Below are positions 11,908 through 13,857 of a stretch of DNA of 13,857 bases, in pieces. The stretch comes from Thermoleophilaceae bacterium (GTDB lineage Bacteria > Actinomycetota > Thermoleophilia > Solirubrobacterales > Thermoleophilaceae). The notes under the pieces were generated by a model. That model was not told the origin of the DNA, did not search any database, and saw only the letters and a list, made by a program, of their open reading frames with translations. Each line of letters begins with the position of its first letter. Within the stretch, counting starts at the first letter, position 1. Both the position numbers and the translations under genes were made by a program. The stretch spans positions 1 to 13,857 of the forward strand of contig JACCUC010000063.1 in assembly GCA_013812065.1 (NCBI GenBank), in the 5' to 3' direction.

Positions 11908-13857
11908 GTGCGCTGGGACAACCTGCGAACCGACGGCGAAGACGAGCGGCGACTTCCGGGCTACGCCGAGCCCGCGCGCGTGCGGACGTTCGACGCCCCC
12001 GAAGCGCTCGATGTGCGCTTCTACGAGGTGCGGGCGCGCTCGGCGCTGAACTCGGTGCCCAAGCGTTCTCGGATGCCGTTTCGGTGGACGATCAACCCGT
12101 ACCGGGGATGCACCCACGCCTGCACCTACTGCCTGGCGGGAGACACACCGATCCTCATGGCCGACGGCCGTCCGAGGCCGCTGGCGGACCTGCACGCCGG
12201 TGACGCCGTCTACGGAACGACCGGACACGGCCGTTATCGGCGCTTGGCGATCACGCGCCTGCTCGACCACTGGTCGACGATCAAGCCCGCCTACCGGGTC
12301 ACGCTCGCGGACGGGACCGAGCTCGTCGCGAGCGGCGACCATCGCTTTCTGAGCGACCGGGGATGGAGGTTCGTCTCGGGCTCCGAGCAGGGGCCTCTGC
12401 GCCGGCCTCATCTGACCCGAAGGAGCCGGGTCGTGAGCACGGGCCGGTTCGAGGAGCCGCCCGACCACTCCGCCGACTACCGGATGGGCTACCTGTGCGG
12501 CGTGGTCCGGGGCGAGGCTCGCCTCGGATCGTCCCCGAATATACGTACCGGCCACGGGGGCGGAGAGGCTCACCGCTTCGGCGTGGCGATCGCCGAGCTC
12601 GATGCGGCGCGGCGTGCCCGAGAGCACCTCGCCGCCTTCGGCATCCTCACTCGCCAGTTCGCCCCTGCGGCGGCCGGTGGGGCGGCGCGTGGGTCCACGG
12701 CGATCCGCACCTCGGACCTGGCCGACGGAGCTACGGCGAGTGGGTTGATCCGGTGGCCTCGCTCGCCTGCCGACGAGTGGTGCAAGGGCTTTCTGGCCGG
12801 GATCTACGACGCGGAGGGAAGCGGCGGTGGCGGCGAGGCGGTTCGCATCCGGGGGGCCGACGACCAGATCGTCGAGTGGACCGCCTTCTGCCTGCGCCGA
12901 CTCGAGTTTCCTCACACGGTCGAGGGGACCGCGGGATCCCACGAGCGGTACGTCCGCCTGCGCGGCGGCCTCCCACAGCACGTCCGCTTCCTCCATACCG
13001 TCGACCCCGCGATCAACCGCAAGCGCACGCTCGAGGGAGCGGCGATCAGGGCTGGCGCACCGCTGGGTGTCAGGTCGGTCGAGCCGCTCGGGGTCGAGCT
13101 GCCGCTCTTCGACATCACCACCGGGACAGGCGACTTCATCGCCAACGGGGTCGTGAGCCACAACTGCTTCGCTCGCCCGACCCATACGTACCTCGACCTC
13201 GATGCCGGTCGCGACTTTGAGCGCGAGATCGTCGTCAAGGTCAACGCGCCCGAGCTCGTCCGCTCCGAGCTGGCGCGTCCCTCGTGGCGAGGAGAGCACG
13301 TGGCCCTCGGCACCAACACCGATCCCTACCAATGGGTCGAGAGCCGATACCGCCTGATGCCGCCGATCTGGGAGGCACTGCGGGACGCACACAACCCCTG
13401 CTCGGTGCTCACGAAGTCGCCGCTGCTGCTGCGCGACATCGAGCTCCTGCGCGAGTTGGCGGGGCGGACGAGCTTCCAGGCCAACCTGTCGGTGCCGACG
13501 CTCGACGAGCGCGCCTGGCGCGCGACCGAGCCGCATACCCCCCATCCGCGCAAACGGCTCGAGGCCGTCGCCGAGCTGAACCGGGCGGGGGTGCCGACGG
13601 GCGTGCTCGTGGCTCCGCTCATGCCCGGGATCAACGACGCACCGGAGCAGGTCGAGCCCATTCTCGAGCTCGCAAGCGAGGCGGGGGCGACGAGCATCGG
13701 CGGCGTCGCGCTCCATCTGCGCGGAGAGGTGCGTGGCATCTTCTTCGACTGGCTGAACCAGCACCGCCCGGACCTCGTCGGGCGCTACGAGGAGCTCTAC
13801 CGCCGCGGCGCGTACGCCCCCGCGGACGAGCGCCGGCGCCTCGGCGCACTCGTCGCG
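11908..13857 (+). CDS. Intein-containing Rv2578c-family radical SAM protein (SplB/COG1533 type), 3' end outside window
   Basis: Radical SAM protein related to spore photoproduct lyase-type 'DNA repair photolyases'; the substrate is unknown. The GTG start at 11908 gives MRWDNLR, and the family typically begins MRW. The window holds 650 codons with no stop, of which 345 (75-419) are an intein. Joined exteins give FRWTINPYRGC then THACTYC then FARPTHTYLDLD: the cluster motif CxxxCxxC is C68, C72 and the +1 cysteine C420. Downstream are VALGTNTDPYQWVESRYRLM (about 457-476), LTKSPLLLRDIELL and the C-terminal YEELYRRGAYAPADERRR, all Rv2578c-like. It lies 36 nt after yjbQ, with an SOS box against its start codon. 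Perhaps only a few tens of residues are missing at the right edge. Confidence 0.9.
   Translation, partial: MRWDNLRTDGEDERRLPGYAEPARVRTFDAPEALDVRFYEVRARSALNSVPKRSRMPFRWTINPYRGCTHACTYCLAGDTPILMADGRPRPLADLHAGDAVYGTTGHGRYRRLAITRLLDHWSTIKPAYRVTLADGTELVASGDHRFLSDRGWRFVSGSEQGPLRRPHLTRRSRVVSTGRFEEPPDHSADYRMGYLCGVVRGEARLGSSPNIRTGHGGGEAHRFGVAIAELDAARRAREHLAAFGILTRQFAPAAAGGAARGSTAIRTSDLADGATASGLIRWPRSPADEWCKGFLAGIYDAEGSGGGGEAVRIRGADDQIVEWTAFCLRRLEFPHTVEGTAGSHERYVRLRGGLPQHVRFLHTVDPAINRKRTLEGAAIRAGAPLGVRSVEPLGVELPLFDITTGTGDFIANGVVSHNCFARPTHTYLDLDAGRDFEREIVVKVNAPELVRSELARPSWRGEHVALGTNTDPYQWVESRYRLMPPIWEALRDAHNPCSVLTKSPLLLRDIELLRELAGRTSFQANLSVPTLDERAWRATEPHTPHPRKRLEAVAELNRAGVPTGVLVAPLMPGINDAPEQVEPILELASEAGATSIGGVALHLRGEVRGIFFDWLNQHRPDLVGRYEELYRRGAYAPADERRRLGALVA
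12130..13164 (+). mobile_element. Intein with LAGLIDADG homing endonuclease domain
   Basis: A 345-residue in-frame protein intron. Block A is CLAGDTPILMADG with Cys1. Block B is GTELVASGDHRFL with His71. Block F is LFDITTGTGDFIANGV (326-341). The C-terminus VVSHN ends with the penultimate His and terminal Asn, followed by the +1 Cys of the host. All the splice-site residues of a class 1 intein are present. Between the splicing halves are two LAGLIDADG-type motifs: YLCGVVRGE at 121-129 and LAGIYDAEG at 222-230, each keeping its acidic residue (E129 and E229). The first motif has Ala where Gly usually follows. Base composition is like the host, suggesting an old residence. Inteins in this radical SAM family are known to me from actinobacteria. 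Confidence 0.92.

Noticed and set aside
11892..12203. ATG at 11892 as the start of the gene after yjbQ
   Set aside because: It is in a different frame from the radical SAM protein and gives an R-rich shadow product. The GTG at 11908 gives the family-typical MRW start.
10798..13764. Very long minus-strand open frame (988 codons) covering the radical SAM and yjbQ genes
   Set aside because: Only its last 166 codons (10798-11298) look like protein, namely the lipoprotein. The rest is an antisense shadow of well-recognised plus-strand genes in GC-rich DNA.

Overview
The window is very GC-rich, gene-dense DNA that most likely comes from an actinobacterium. The evidence is the codon use, the GTG and TTG starts, an Rv2578c-type radical SAM protein, a YjbQ protein and a complete F1Fo ATP synthase operon. 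Subunits b and delta are separate genes, so this is not a mycobacterium, where they are fused. A deep-branching actinobacterial class such as Thermoleophilia is my best guess, but that is inference only.

Layout. (1) 3-1265, plus strand: 3' part of a polysaccharide flippase gene that enters from outside the window. (2) 1374-9136, minus strand: one compact ATP synthase operon read right to left as atpZ, atpI, atpB (a), atpE (c), atpF (b), atpH (delta), atpA (alpha), atpG (gamma), atpD (beta), atpC (epsilon). Junctions range from a 29-nt overlap to a 57-nt gap. (3) 9267-11298, minus strand: a lipoprotein with a cupredoxin-like fold, followed 16 nt later by a DUF2079 multi-pass membrane protein. 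(4) 11437-13857, plus strand: yjbQ, then a radical SAM gene that starts with GTG, contains an intein and runs off the right edge. No stretch longer than about 130 bases lacks a gene.

Two things stand out. First, the F1 head carries acidic low-complexity additions in several subunits: an N-terminal extension, a beta-barrel insertion and a C-terminal tail in beta, a 56-residue tail in alpha, a roughly 33-residue insertion in gamma and a short one in epsilon. The catalytic cores (P-loops, arginine finger, DELSEED) are intact. Second, the radical SAM gene has a 345-residue intein inserted exactly before the third cysteine of its CxxxCxxC iron-sulfur motif. The first codon of this gene directly abuts a perfect GAAC-N4-GTTC LexA/SOS-type operator (11896-11907). 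This suggests a DNA-damage-controlled protein of the SplB/COG1533 type whose cluster can form only after protein splicing.

The ATP synthase genes would make the proton-driven F1Fo complex, with AtpZ and AtpI as assembly or auxiliary membrane proteins. The c subunit has a proton-type binding site. The other loci have no obvious functional link to it.
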